Shown here: piece by piece, positions 8,391 through 16,886 of the stretch
Layout: every line of letters begins with the position of its first letter
Numbering within the stretch: position 1 is the first letter of the stretch
Assembly: GCA_946544685.1 (NCBI GenBank)
Contig: CAMNML010000001.1
Coordinates: 1-64,000 of the forward strand
Direction of reading: 5' to 3'
DNA from: an uncultured Caryophanales bacterium
GTDB taxonomy: Bacteria > Bacillota_I > Bacilli_A > RF39 > UBA660
Length of the DNA stretch: 64,000 nt
The notes under the pieces: model-generated
The model's input: only the letters and a program-made list of their open reading frames with translations
Told to the model about the DNA's origin: nothing
The model's database searches: none
Position numbers and translations under genes: made by a program

Positions 8391-8437
8391 GTTGTATTTT
8401 TTATTGAAATATGGTAATATTAATATGGGTGATTTCT

Positions 8438-9739
8438 ATGAAAAGAAAGATTTATGATGAACTTTTAAATTGGAAAAATTCTGATAATATAAAGCCTTTA
8501 ATGGTATTAGGTGCTAGGCAAGTAGGTAAGACATATATAATTAAAGAGTTTTGTTCTCATGAATTTAAGAATTTTATATATGTAAATTTATTTGAACGAA
8601 ATGATATAGTTGATTTGTATAATGAGAATCTTAATTCTGATGATAAGTTTATGAGACTTAAAGTAATGTTGGATTTTGATATTGAAAAAGAGAATTCTGT
8701 TTTATTTATTGATGAAATTCAGGAGTCTGAAAAGTTAATATCAGAACTTAAATACTTTTGTGAAAATCATAATAATGTCAGAATTATATGTGCTGGTTCT
8801 TTATTGGGTGTTAAATTAAAAAGATCTAAGTTTTCTTTTCCTGTTGGTAAGGTTAAGATGATTGATATGTATCCAATGGATTTTGAGGAGTTTTTAATTG
8901 CTCTTGATAAAAAGATGTTATTAGATGAGATGAAAAAATGTTTTTTAAAAAATAAGTCTATGGGTTCATTACATGATACTGCACTTAATTTATATAGATT
9001 ATATTTAATTAGTGGTGGTATGCCTGAGAGTGTTCAAAGTATGGTTTCAAATAATTGCGATGTTATTAAATATGATCAAGATATTATAAAGAATATTGTT
9101 AGTTCTTATTTTAAAGACATGGATAAGTATGTTACTAATTCAAGTGAAGCTTTAAAGATTGAAAGAGTTTATAATTCTATTCCTTTTCAACTATCTAATT
9201 TATCTAATAAATTTCAATATTCTAAGGTTGAGAGTGGAGGCAAGGCTCGTGATTATGAAACTGCTCTTGATTGGTTAGAAGCAAGTAATATTGTTAATAA
9301 ATCTTTTTCTGTTAGTGTTCCTGAAATTCCTTTAAAAGGATTTATTGAAAATGATTGTTTTAAGTTGTATGTAAGTGATATTGGTATTTTAAATAGTTTA
9401 TTAGAAATTAAGTATTCTGATATTTTAAATGATAATTTGTCATTATATAAAGGTTCTATTGTTGAAAATTATGTTGCGAATCAATTAACTTATAAGGGTT
9501 ATTCTTTATATTATTGGCAAAGTAATGGGAAAGCTGAGGTTGACTTTTTACTTTATAATGATGATGGTATTATTCCTGTTGAAGTAAAATCAGGTGATAA
9601 TACTCAGTCTAAGAGTTTAAAAATATATATTGATAAGTTTAATCCTAAATATGCGATTAGAATAAGTACTAAAGATTTTGGATATGATCCTAATACTAAA
9701 ATAAAGAGTGTTCCTTTATATGCGACATTTTTGATATAA
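8438..9739 (+). CDS. AAA ATPase with DUF4143 nuclease-like C-terminus
   Basis: 433 residues from the ATG preceded by GGGTGAT; the open frame extends 9 codons further upstream without a better site. Walker A is GARQVGKT at 25-32 and Walker B is VLFIDEIQE around D92. After a helical lid region comes the DUF4143 part: LYVSDIGILNSLL, then EVDFLL with D369 and PVEVKSG with E382 and K384, which is the D...ExK pattern of PD-(D/E)XK nucleases. These proteins are common in gut bacteria and archaea, often in variable regions; their role is unknown, with toxin-antitoxin-like or defence roles proposed. The 33-bp repeats lie directly upstream and its own terminator is not obvious. Confidence 0.85.
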   Translation: MKRKIYDELLNWKNSDNIKPLMVLGARQVGKTYIIKEFCSHEFKNFIYVNLFERNDIVDLYNENLNSDDKFMRLKVMLDFDIEKENSVLFIDEIQESEKLISELKYFCENHNNVRIICAGSLLGVKLKRSKFSFPVGKVKMIDMYPMDFEEFLIALDKKMLLDEMKKCFLKNKSMGSLHDTALNLYRLYLISGGMPESVQSMVSNNCDVIKYDQDIIKNIVSSYFKDMDKYVTNSSEALKIERVYNSIPFQLSNLSNKFQYSKVESGGKARDYETALDWLEASNIVNKSFSVSVPEIPLKGFIENDCFKLYVSDIGILNSLLEIKYSDILNDNLSLYKGSIVENYVANQLTYKGYSLYYWQSNGKAEVDFLLYNDDGIIPVEVKSGDNTQSKSLKIYIDKFNPKYAIRISTKDFGYDPNTKIKSVPLYATFLI

Positions 9740-9774
9740 AAAAATGCAAGTAAATATTTTGTAAGGTGATATTT

Positions 9775-10638
9775 ATGGAAAGTTTACAGTTGTTTTGTGG
9801 TATTAATTCTCTTGGTGTTCCTTTTCCTAGAGAAAATAGAGGACATATTAGTTATTTTGATATTATAACTCAAGAATTAAAAAAAGATTATGATGTTTCT
9901 GGTTATAATATTTCAAGTGTTGATAATAACTATACATGGAGTTTTAAAAAACTATTGGATGAAGAGTTTAGCATTTTACGTATTAGAAATTTACAAATTT
10001 CTTCTCTTGATAAAATGAGAAATAAGAATTTTTTGTTTAAACTAGTTATTCCTAAAAAGTTTAGGGAGAGTATAGCGTGCAATGCTAAAGATGATGATAT
10101 TATTTTTAAATCAGTTATTATTAATGCTTCTAATCCCATATTTATTTATAGCGGTGGGCAAAACGATTTTTTTGCTTTTATTAATGGTGGCCCTGTTGAA
10201 ATGTTAAGCCGTGATGTTAGAGATAATTTGCCCGATGATATACGTGGACAAATTATTAAGTGTATTGATAATGTTGAACAAAATTGGTTGACTTTAAAAG
10301 AATTGAATACGGATATTCAAATTGTGGCACTTAGTTTTTGGTATGCACCTTTGTTTGGTATGATTAATTCAATAATTAATATGCAGGAATTTTTTGGTAA
10401 GAATCGTCGTAAATATGAGAATTCTTTTAGTGATTTGGTGAATCTTTATAATGTTTTACTTGAACAGAGGGTTTCAAAGTATGATTTCGTCCATTTTGTT
10501 GATATAAGTTTTATTGAGAAATATTGCGCCACTATGGATTTTCATCCTAATACTAAAGGAAATGAACTGATTGCTGATGTTGTTATGAGTACTATAAATG
10601 ATTCGATTTTAAAAAGAAAAAATAGAGTTAATCATTAA
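9775..10638 (+). CDS. SGNH/GDSL-hydrolase-like protein, cytoplasmic
   Basis: 287 residues; AAGGTG lies 6 bases before this ATG, so I prefer it to the in-frame GTG at 9766. SGNH blocks can be read: block I as GINSLG near the N-terminus (nucleophile S), block III as GGQNDFF in the middle, and block V as MDFHPNTKGNELIA near the end with the D-x-H pair. There is no signal peptide, so it should act inside the cell. SGNH enzymes are esterases or acyl-transfer hydrolases; the substrate cannot be told. The following gene encodes two further domains of the same kind, suggesting a local duplication series. Confidence 0.6.
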   Translation: MESLQLFCGINSLGVPFPRENRGHISYFDIITQELKKDYDVSGYNISSVDNNYTWSFKKLLDEEFSILRIRNLQISSLDKMRNKNFLFKLVIPKKFRESIACNAKDDDIIFKSVIINASNPIFIYSGGQNDFFAFINGGPVEMLSRDVRDNLPDDIRGQIIKCIDNVEQNWLTLKELNTDIQIVALSFWYAPLFGMINSIINMQEFFGKNRRKYENSFSDLVNLYNVLLEQRVSKYDFVHFVDISFIEKYCATMDFHPNTKGNELIADVVMSTINDSILKRKNRVNH

Positions 10639-10677
10639 TTGTTTATTTGTTATAGAATGTTATATGGTGGTGATTGT

Positions 10678-12639
10678 ATGGATTTTTGTTTTGTAGAAAA
10701 TGATTCTTTTAATGCAAAAGGAAGAATTGTTATACAAAAAAGAGATTTAAATAAAACTATTGAAAAATTTATTGAGGTAATGAAAAATTGTGGAGTTAAA
10801 AATATTAATATTTCTAGTGTTTGTAATTCAATTGGAACGGGCTATTCTTTAAATGATAAAATTATTCCTCTTTTTCATAGAGTTGATGATTCAATTTTTG
10901 GTAAGAGTGGTCTTAATGTTCAATATTATAGTTGGGCAAGAGGTCAGGATAATAATGATGAACATTTATTTGAGTGGTTTATATATGATACTACTCAGTC
11001 TGAAATTAATGAAATGGTTCTTTTTGATTTTACAAGTAATAGCCCTAAAGCGATGGGACATCATTATATTACTCTTGAGGAGGCTTCAAAGTATTATCCT
11101 ACTGATATACAAAATGATATTGGTCTTCAATCTATGATGGCTAAGAAGGATGATGATTCTGCTAATATAGTTGTTTATAATGGTGATACTGCTTCTTTTT
11201 TGGATAATCTTACAAGAGGTGGAGTTCATATAAATTTAGATGGATTTGATAGGGATTTGGATAGTATGGAGTCTTTCATACGTGCTGTTTATATTTTATA
11301 TCCACATACTCAAATTTATGTGTGCGGTATTCCTAAACTTTTAAAAATGAAGCTTCCTGATAAATTAGTTAATAAAAAAATTAGGGATTTATGTTTAAAA
11401 TATCCTAATTGTGTTTATGTGGATTCTGTGCTACAAAATGGTATGTATTTAAATAATGGCAAATTTTATTTTGATATTCATTATAATCAAGAAGAATATT
11501 TAAGGCTTCTTACTAATATTTTTTCTGCGATTGGTAATAATTATAATCCTGTTAATGCTTTAATTGAAGCTGATTCTATTTTATTGTCAGAAGGTTTTTT
11601 AAATACTACAAAATCTTCTCAAGAGATAGAGAATAAATTTGATGAGTTAATTACTACTATTTTTAAAGAATATCAATTATCTGATGATCAATTAAAGAGA
11701 ATGAAAGATTGTTTTTTGAAGAGATATTCTTATGATACTAGTTTAGATTTAGTTGGTAGTTGTTTGGATATTAAATCTGATTGTTCAGGGATTAAGAGTG
11801 CTGATTTATTTAAATTTAAAGATTCTTTTATTTCAGCTATGAAGTCGATTGGAGTTGAAAATGTAAATTTAATAGGGTTAGGTAATTCAATTACTTCTTT
11901 GTTATCAGGTGATTCTGATTCTATTGATAGAATTAAATGTTATAATTATTCTGATGGTAAGAGTGATTCTAAAAATAATATATTTGAGTGGCTTTTAAAA
12001 AATAAAACTCAATCTGATATTAGTGGAAAAACTGTTGATGATGATATAGGCCTTCAAGATATTGTTGGAACGCATTATGATAAGCTTGCTAATATAGTTG
12101 TTTATAATGGTTATAGTGATTATGCTGAATTGAATGGTTTTTTACAATATACCTATTTGAAAAATCCTCATACTCAGGTATATGTTTGTGGAGTTTCTAG
12201 TTTAGATAATGAAAGAGTAAAAAAAGTTTGTTCAAAGTATTCAAATTGTGTTTTTGTTGATGTTCTTTCTAAAAATGATTTTTATTTTAATAAGGGTGTA
12301 AGTGATGAAGTGGATGATTATCAATTATATTTGCTTCAATGTATAATGAAATCTATTGTTGATAATTATAAATTTTTAGTTGCTTTGACTGATTTTGATT
12401 TGTCAATGAAAGTAATAAGCAAGGATAGTGAATTTGATATAGAGGCTAATAGAAATCTTTCTGAATTTCATACTTATAGTTTTATGAATTACTTTTTAAA
12501 TCGTTATATGTTATCGTCAGAAGAAAGGGAAAAAGTTTTATGGTATTTTAAAGAAAGAAAACCTCATGATTATTTTCATGCTGATTCTAAGATTGTTGAG
12601 GAAATGTTAATTGGAAAAATAAAACAAAATAAGCGATAA
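10678..12639 (+). CDS. Large protein with two tandem SGNH-like + helical units
   Basis: 653 residues from the ATG behind GGTGGTGA. The protein is an internal duplication. Unit 1 has INISSVCNSIG (block I-like), ANIVVYNGD (block III-like), PHTQIYVCGIP, CVYVD and FDIHYNQEEY (block V-like D-x-H), then a helical part with YQLSDDQLKRMKDCFLKRY. Unit 2 repeats LIGLGNSIT, ANIVVYNGY, PHTQVYVCGVS, CVFVD and a helical part with YMLSSEEREKVLWYFKER, but no D-x-H follows its VFVD strand, so unit 2 is probably inactive. There is no signal peptide. With the gene before it, this makes three related domains in a row. Family and substrate are unknown. Confidence 0.6.
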   Translation: MDFCFVENDSFNAKGRIVIQKRDLNKTIEKFIEVMKNCGVKNINISSVCNSIGTGYSLNDKIIPLFHRVDDSIFGKSGLNVQYYSWARGQDNNDEHLFEWFIYDTTQSEINEMVLFDFTSNSPKAMGHHYITLEEASKYYPTDIQNDIGLQSMMAKKDDDSANIVVYNGDTASFLDNLTRGGVHINLDGFDRDLDSMESFIRAVYILYPHTQIYVCGIPKLLKMKLPDKLVNKKIRDLCLKYPNCVYVDSVLQNGMYLNNGKFYFDIHYNQEEYLRLLTNIFSAIGNNYNPVNALIEADSILLSEGFLNTTKSSQEIENKFDELITTIFKEYQLSDDQLKRMKDCFLKRYSYDTSLDLVGSCLDIKSDCSGIKSADLFKFKDSFISAMKSIGVENVNLIGLGNSITSLLSGDSDSIDRIKCYNYSDGKSDSKNNIFEWLLKNKTQSDISGKTVDDDIGLQDIVGTHYDKLANIVVYNGYSDYAELNGFLQYTYLKNPHTQVYVCGVSSLDNERVKKVCSKYSNCVFVDVLSKNDFYFNKGVSDEVDDYQLYLLQCIMKSIVDNYKFLVALTDFDLSMKVISKDSEFDIEANRNLSEFHTYSFMNYFLNRYMLSSEEREKVLWYFKERKPHDYFHADSKIVEEMLIGKIKQNKR

Positions 12640-12691
12640 TTTATATGATATATTTTTTATGATATTAAAGAATAAAATTAATATAATAAAT

Positions 12692-12720
12692 AAAACAAGT
12701 AGATATTTACTTGTTTTTTT
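12692..12720 (+). terminator. Terminator before ffh
   Basis: Ten-bp stem AAAACAAGTA / TACTTGTTTT with loop GATATT, followed by seven T that merge with the ffh promoter. It is nearly identical to the hairpin at 8267-8292. Confidence 0.85.
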
Positions 12721-12728
12721 GATATAAT
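12720..12728 (+). promoter_or_regulatory. Extended -10 promoter of ffh
   Basis: TG-A-TATAAT begins at the last T of the terminator run, so terminator and promoter abut. Transcription would start about 20 bases before the ffh ATG at 12754. This gives ffh its own promoter, as expected if the gene block upstream separates it from ftsY-ylxM. Confidence 0.65.
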
Positions 12729-12753
12729 TGGTATTGTCGAAAGGATTGATAAC

Positions 12754-14058
12754 ATGTTTGAAAGTTTAGGAGATAGATTACAAAGCGCTATAAGTAAGAT
12801 TAAAGGTTATGGAAAGATTACTGAGGATAATATATCTGAAGTAACTCGCGAGATAAGACTTGCTTTGTTAGAGGCTGATGTTAATTATAAAGTTGTTAAA
12901 GAGTTTATTGCTAATGTTAAAGAAAAAGCACTAGGTGAAGAGGTTGCTAAGAGTTTGAAACCTGGTGAAATGTTTGTTAAAATTGTAAAGGATGAGTTAG
13001 TTGAACTTCTTGGTGGTGAAGCTGCTCCTTTATATACATCTGGTAAACCTAGTATTTTAATGCTTGTTGGTTTACAAGGTGCTGGTAAAACTACTATGAT
13101 TGGTAAGTTGGGATTACTTCTTCGTAAGAAACATGCTAAAAAACCTTTACTTGTTGCTTGTGATGTTTATAGACCTGCTGCTATTGATCAGTTAAAACAA
13201 ATTGGTAAGGAACTTAATATTACTGTTTATGATGAGGGAAAGGGTAATCCTGTTGAAATTGCTAAAAATGGTGTAGCGTATGCTAAAGATAATGGGTTTG
13301 ATTATGTACTTTTAGATACAGCTGGTAGACTTCACATTGATGAAGCTTTAATGGATGAGTTGAATAATATTAATAATGAGGTTAAACCTAATGAGATAAT
13401 TCTTGTTGTTGATAGTATGACTGGTCAAGACGCAATTAATGTTATTGAAGGATTTAATTCTAGTTTACCTCTAACTGGTGCTATTTTAACTAAGATGGAC
13501 GGAGATACTCGTGGTGGTGCTGCTTTATCTATTCGTCATTTAACTAATATACCTATTAAGTTTGTTGGTATTAGTGAGAAAATGGATGGTATTGAGCCTT
13601 TCTATCCTGATAGAATTGCTACTCGTATTCTCGGTATGGGAGATATTATGACCATGATTGAGAAGGCTGAGGAAGTAATTGATCAGGATGAAGCAATGAA
13701 AACTGCTAAGAAGATGAAGGAAGGTAAGTTTGATTTAGAGGATTTCTTAAGTCAAATGAAACAAATTAAGAAATTAGGACCTCTTGAGAATTTAATTAAA
13801 ATGATTCCTGGTGTTCCTAAGGAGTTAAAAGGTGTTAAAATAGATCCTAAGGATATGGCTCATATTGAAGCTATAATTTTATCTATGACTCCTTATGAAA
13901 GACGTCATCCAGAGGTTTTAAAAGCTACTCGTAAGCAAAGAATAGCGAAGGGTAGTGCTCGTAGTGTTGAAGAAGTTAACAGATTATTAAAACAATTTGA
14001 GCAAATGAAAACTATGATGAAACAATTTAAAAATGGAAATTTTAAGATGCCTTTTTAG
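12754..14058 (+). CDS. ffh: Signal recognition particle protein Ffh (SRP54)
   Basis: 434 residues. Ffh binds signal sequences and the SRP RNA and hands ribosomes to FtsY. The NG domain has P-loop GLQGAGKTT at 106-114, DVYRPAAIDQL, DTAGRLHIDE, TKMDGDTRGGAAL and GISEKMDGIEPF. The M domain (from about 300) has the RNA-binding helix-loop MTPYERRHPEVLKATRKQRI and SARSVEEVNRLLKQFEQMKT, and ends in a methionine-rich tail. An AAAGGA site precedes the ATG. In most Bacillota ffh follows ylxM directly; here the two are 6.2 kb apart. Confidence 0.97.
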   Translation: MFESLGDRLQSAISKIKGYGKITEDNISEVTREIRLALLEADVNYKVVKEFIANVKEKALGEEVAKSLKPGEMFVKIVKDELVELLGGEAAPLYTSGKPSILMLVGLQGAGKTTMIGKLGLLLRKKHAKKPLLVACDVYRPAAIDQLKQIGKELNITVYDEGKGNPVEIAKNGVAYAKDNGFDYVLLDTAGRLHIDEALMDELNNINNEVKPNEIILVVDSMTGQDAINVIEGFNSSLPLTGAILTKMDGDTRGGAALSIRHLTNIPIKFVGISEKMDGIEPFYPDRIATRILGMGDIMTMIEKAEEVIDQDEAMKTAKKMKEGKFDLEDFLSQMKQIKKLGPLENLIKMIPGVPKELKGVKIDPKDMAHIEAIILSMTPYERRHPEVLKATRKQRIAKGSARSVEEVNRLLKQFEQMKTMMKQFKNGNFKMPF

Positions 14059-14083
14059 TACAAGACTTAGTCTTGTACTTTTG
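14057..14083 (+). terminator. Terminator after ffh
   Basis: Ten-bp stem AGTACAAGAC / GTCTTGTACT with a three-base loop and a short T run; the left arm overlaps the ffh stop codon. Confidence 0.8.
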
Positions 14084-14087
14084 TTAT

Positions 14088-14115
14088 TTGACTTTTTTTG
14101 TTAATGGTGTATAAT
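14088..14115 (+). promoter_or_regulatory. Promoter TTGACT-16-TATAAT for the gene at 14177
   Basis: The -35 is TTGACT at 14088-14093, the spacer is 16 bases and the -10 is TATAAT at 14110-14115. The leader to the next start codon would be about 55 bases. Confidence 0.7.
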
Positions 14116-14176
14116 ATTTCATACATTTTAAAGGAAATTTTAAAAAAATTAGTCGTAATTCTATTAACTTTTGATA

Positions 14177-14824
14177 ATGAAATGTTCACGAGTTAATATA
14201 GAATGTTTATATAGAAACATAGGAGTTGATATTGCGAATGAATTAGATCAATTATTGAAGAGAGTTTTGGATTATTATAATGGTTTTTTCTCTGATACAA
14301 AGGATTTAAAGTTTATGATGCAATGCGAAATATTTATTAAGGATTATTTTAATAATTTTGCTCAAGATCTTTATAACTTAAATGATGATACTCTTTTTTC
14401 ACTTTCTAAGGATATAACAAGGGTTGTAAGAGCGAAATATGGTGTGTTTGATAGTATTGATCCTAATATGTTAGATAAAATAATTTTGGAATATGGTAAT
14501 AAAAAAATTGCTTATTATATTACAAAGTTTGAGCTTAAGCTTTTTTCTGAGTTAGATAATAATATAAAGTTGAATTTATTTAAATTTGAATACCCGGGTA
14601 TGAATTCTATTTTGGAATTAAAGCCATATTTGAAAAATAGAATTAGATTTTTGTATGAAAAAGGTTTTGAAACTATTCAACAACTTACCGAATTAACAGA
14701 GGATGAAGTTATAAGACTTTGGCATCCAGGTTCTAAAATGGGTGTCGCAGTAGTTGAAAGTGTTCATTTATTAGGTTATAGTTTCAAGGGTGAAAAAGAT
14801 ATTGATAAGGATGTTAGTAAGTAA
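14177..14824 (+). CDS. Unknown protein with RNA-polymerase-alpha-CTD-like helix-hairpin-helix tail
   Basis: 215 residues if the ATG at 14177 is used; the only other choice is TTG at 14171, as an in-frame TAA lies just upstream. Neither has a recognisable ribosome-binding site, which is unusual in this window. The first 145 residues are helical and unfamiliar. Residues from about 150 on (LKPYLKNRIRFLYEKGFETI, then QQLTELTEDEVIRLWHPGSK) resemble the paired helix-hairpin-helix of the alpha-subunit C-terminal domain, so nucleic-acid or transcription-factor binding is plausible. It has its own promoter and terminator. I do not recognise the family. Confidence 0.7.
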   Translation: MKCSRVNIECLYRNIGVDIANELDQLLKRVLDYYNGFFSDTKDLKFMMQCEIFIKDYFNNFAQDLYNLNDDTLFSLSKDITRVVRAKYGVFDSIDPNMLDKIILEYGNKKIAYYITKFELKLFSELDNNIKLNLFKFEYPGMNSILELKPYLKNRIRFLYEKGFETIQQLTELTEDEVIRLWHPGSKMGVAVVESVHLLGYSFKGEKDIDKDVSK

Positions 14825-14846
14825 TAATTTGTATATATTGTTGTTT

Positions 14847-14875
14847 AATACAAGATTTAATCTTGTATTTTTTTT
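14847..14875 (+). terminator. Terminator after the HhH-tail protein
   Basis: Ten-bp stem AATACAAGAT / ATCTTGTATT with loop TTA and eight T. A TTGACA (14874-14879) begins at the end of the T run and may be the -35 of the next operon, with TATAAT at 14901-14906 (spacing long, 21) or TTTATA at 14897-14902. Confidence 0.8.
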
Positions 14876-14921
14876 GACATTTTTTTTATTTTGTTTTTTA
14901 TATAATATAATTGGTGATAGT

Positions 14922-15395
14922 ATGAAAAAATATATTGGTTCAATATTTTTATCTCTAGTATTTGGTGTTTATTTAGGTATGTTTGTTTTAAGACAATATA
15001 AGAATTTTGATGTTACATCTGTTTTTAGTTATTATGATACTTTATATTTTATAGAAATTGGCGTTTATAATGATATTGATTCTATGAAAGATGACCTTGG
15101 TAATTTTTCTTCTTATATATATGATGTGGATGATAGTGGTTATCATGTTTATGTTGGTATTACAAAAAATCATGAAAATGCTTTAAAAGTTAAGGAATAT
15201 TTTAATAATATGGGGTATGATATTAATATAAGGGAAGATAGAACATCAAATGGAATTTTTGTTTCTATTGTTAATCAGTATGATATTGTTCTTAGAGATG
15301 CGAGTGATGATGCGATTGGTGATATTTGTAGTCAGGTTATTAATAGTTATGAGGAGTTGGTGTTAAATGAAGATAAGGGACATACCGAAGAGTGA
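14922..15395 (+). CDS. Membrane protein with SPOR-like domain (SpoIIB-position homologue)
   Basis: 157 residues from the ATG behind GGTGATAG; 44 codons of open frame upstream have no ribosome site and run through the terminator. One membrane helix (about 4-24) is followed by an outer domain: YFIEIGVYNDIDSMKDDL, YHVYVGITKNHENALKVKEY and GYDINIRE, the strand-helix pattern of SPOR domains, which bind denuded peptidoglycan at division or sporulation septa. In Bacillus spoIIB, which encodes a SPOR protein, lies just upstream of the maf-radC-mre cluster, so position and domain agree. It overlaps radC by 29 bases. A septal role is inferred. Confidence 0.65.
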   Translation: MKKYIGSIFLSLVFGVYLGMFVLRQYKNFDVTSVFSYYDTLYFIEIGVYNDIDSMKDDLGNFSSYIYDVDDSGYHVYVGITKNHENALKVKEYFNNMGYDINIREDRTSNGIFVSIVNQYDIVLRDASDDAIGDICSQVINSYEELVLNEDKGHTEE

Positions 15396-16038
15396 AAGAC
15401 CTGTTGAGAGATTACTTATGTATGGGGCTGATTGTCTTTCTAATGAAGAATTACTGTCTATTTTGATTAAAACTGGTAATCGTGAGTGCAGTGCTAAGGA
15501 TCTTGCTTTACAGGTTTTAAGTGAGGTTTCTGGTAATATAGATGATATTAATTTACAAAGGTTGTCTAAGGTTAAGGGAATTGGTGAAGTTAAAAGCGCT
15601 GTTATTTTAGCTGCTTTAGAACTGGGTAGGAGAGCTAATATGAGTATTAATTCTTTAAATAATGTTAAGATTACTGATGCTTCTATTGTTTTCAATTATT
15701 ACAGGAATATTTTTATTAATAAAAAACAAGAGTATTTTTATTCAATTTACTTAGATAGTAATAAGGTTGTTATTAAAGATAAGTTATTGTTCATTGGTAC
15801 TTTGGATCATAGTTTGGTTCATCCAAGAGAGGTTTTTAAAGAGGCAATTAGTGTTAGTGCGTCTTCTATTATTTGTATTCATAATCATCCTAGTGGTAAT
15901 GTTTTGCCTAGTCGAAACGATATTGAAATCACTAATAGATTAATTGAGATAGGTGATATGTTAGGTATTCGTGTTATTGATCATGTTATTATTGGAAGGG
16001 ATAAATATTATAGTTTTTTAGAAAATGGTGATATTTAG
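15367..16038 (+). CDS. radC: RadC/YsxA family JAB1/MPN-domain protein
   Basis: 223 residues, the usual length. The N-terminal helix-hairpin-helix part starts with IPKSERPVERLL and has LSNEELLSILIKTG; the C-terminal domain has the JAMM metal motif HNHPSGNVLPSRND with a conserved upstream glutamate in HPREVFKEAI. The early link to DNA repair has been questioned and the biochemical role is unsettled. GAGGAG lies 10 bases before the ATG. It sits first in the mre block as in Bacillus; mreB is absent between radC and mreC. Confidence 0.93.
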   Translation: MKIRDIPKSERPVERLLMYGADCLSNEELLSILIKTGNRECSAKDLALQVLSEVSGNIDDINLQRLSKVKGIGEVKSAVILAALELGRRANMSINSLNNVKITDASIVFNYYRNIFINKKQEYFYSIYLDSNKVVIKDKLLFIGTLDHSLVHPREVFKEAISVSASSIICIHNHPSGNVLPSRNDIEITNRLIEIGDMLGIRVIDHVIIGRDKYYSFLENGDI

Positions 16039-16082
16039 TTTGATTTTATTTATAAATATATTATAATGATAAAGGTGGTTAT

Positions 16083-16886
16083 ATGCAAAAGAAGAGTAGA
16101 AAAAAATTAATAGTATTTTTATGTATTGTTTTTAGTTTGGTATGTGCAACTATTTTTATTAAGATGAATTTTAATGTACCTGCTTTTGGTATTAAGGATG
16201 GGGCTATGTTTGTTAATCACACTATTACTCGTGTTTTTGGCGATAAAAATTATTATAAATTAGAGGAAGAAAATCGAAAACTCAAGGAAGAAATCGAAGT
16301 TTATAAAGAATATGAGTCTTTAAATGACGAGCTCAATAGTGAAATTTCTAAGTTGAAAGAAGTTACTTCTATTAATAAATTACTTAGTGATAGAAAGTAT
16401 GCTAATGGAACTGTTATTAATCGCGATTTGGATTTTTGGCAAAAAAAGTTAGTTATTGATGTTGGTTCTTCTATGGGTGTAACTAACAATATGGCAGTTG
16501 TTTCTAATGGCAGTTTAGTGGGTATTACTGATGATGTATCAACAAATAGTAGTAGTGTTATACTTTTATGTAATCACAAGTTTCCTTTAAATATTTCTGT
16601 TAAGATTAAAATTGGTGATAATTATGTTTATGGTATTTTAAATAATTATGATGAGAACGAGGGAGTGTTTGAGGTTGTTGGTGTAGTTGATAATATTGAG
16701 ATTCCAGAAGATTCTTTAGTTGTAACATCTGGGTTGGGCAATATTTTTCCTAGTGGCATTGTGATTGGTAAAGTTAATCTTGTTACTACTGATAATTTTG
16801 ATTTATCTAAGGTTATTAGGGTTAAATCTGATACTAATTTTGATGATATTAGTTATGTTACTGTTGTTATGAGGGGTGAAGAATGA
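16083..16886 (+). CDS. mreC: Rod-shape protein MreC
   Basis: 267 residues. A basic N-terminus (KKSRKKL), one membrane helix (about 9-27), a coiled coil (about 58-100, LEEENRKLKEEIEVYKEYES) and two beta barrels with DVGSSMGVTNNMAVVSNGSL and SGLGNIFPSGIVIGKV fit MreC. MreC scaffolds the cell-wall elongation complex outside the membrane. AAAGGTGG precedes the ATG. It overlaps mreD by 4 bp (ATGA). No mreB lies in this window. Confidence 0.93.
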   Translation: MQKKSRKKLIVFLCIVFSLVCATIFIKMNFNVPAFGIKDGAMFVNHTITRVFGDKNYYKLEEENRKLKEEIEVYKEYESLNDELNSEISKLKEVTSINKLLSDRKYANGTVINRDLDFWQKKLVIDVGSSMGVTNNMAVVSNGSLVGITDDVSTNSSSVILLCNHKFPLNISVKIKIGDNYVYGILNNYDENEGVFEVVGVVDNIEIPEDSLVVTSGLGNIFPSGIVIGKVNLVTTDNFDLSKVIRVKSDTNFDDISYVTVVMRGEE

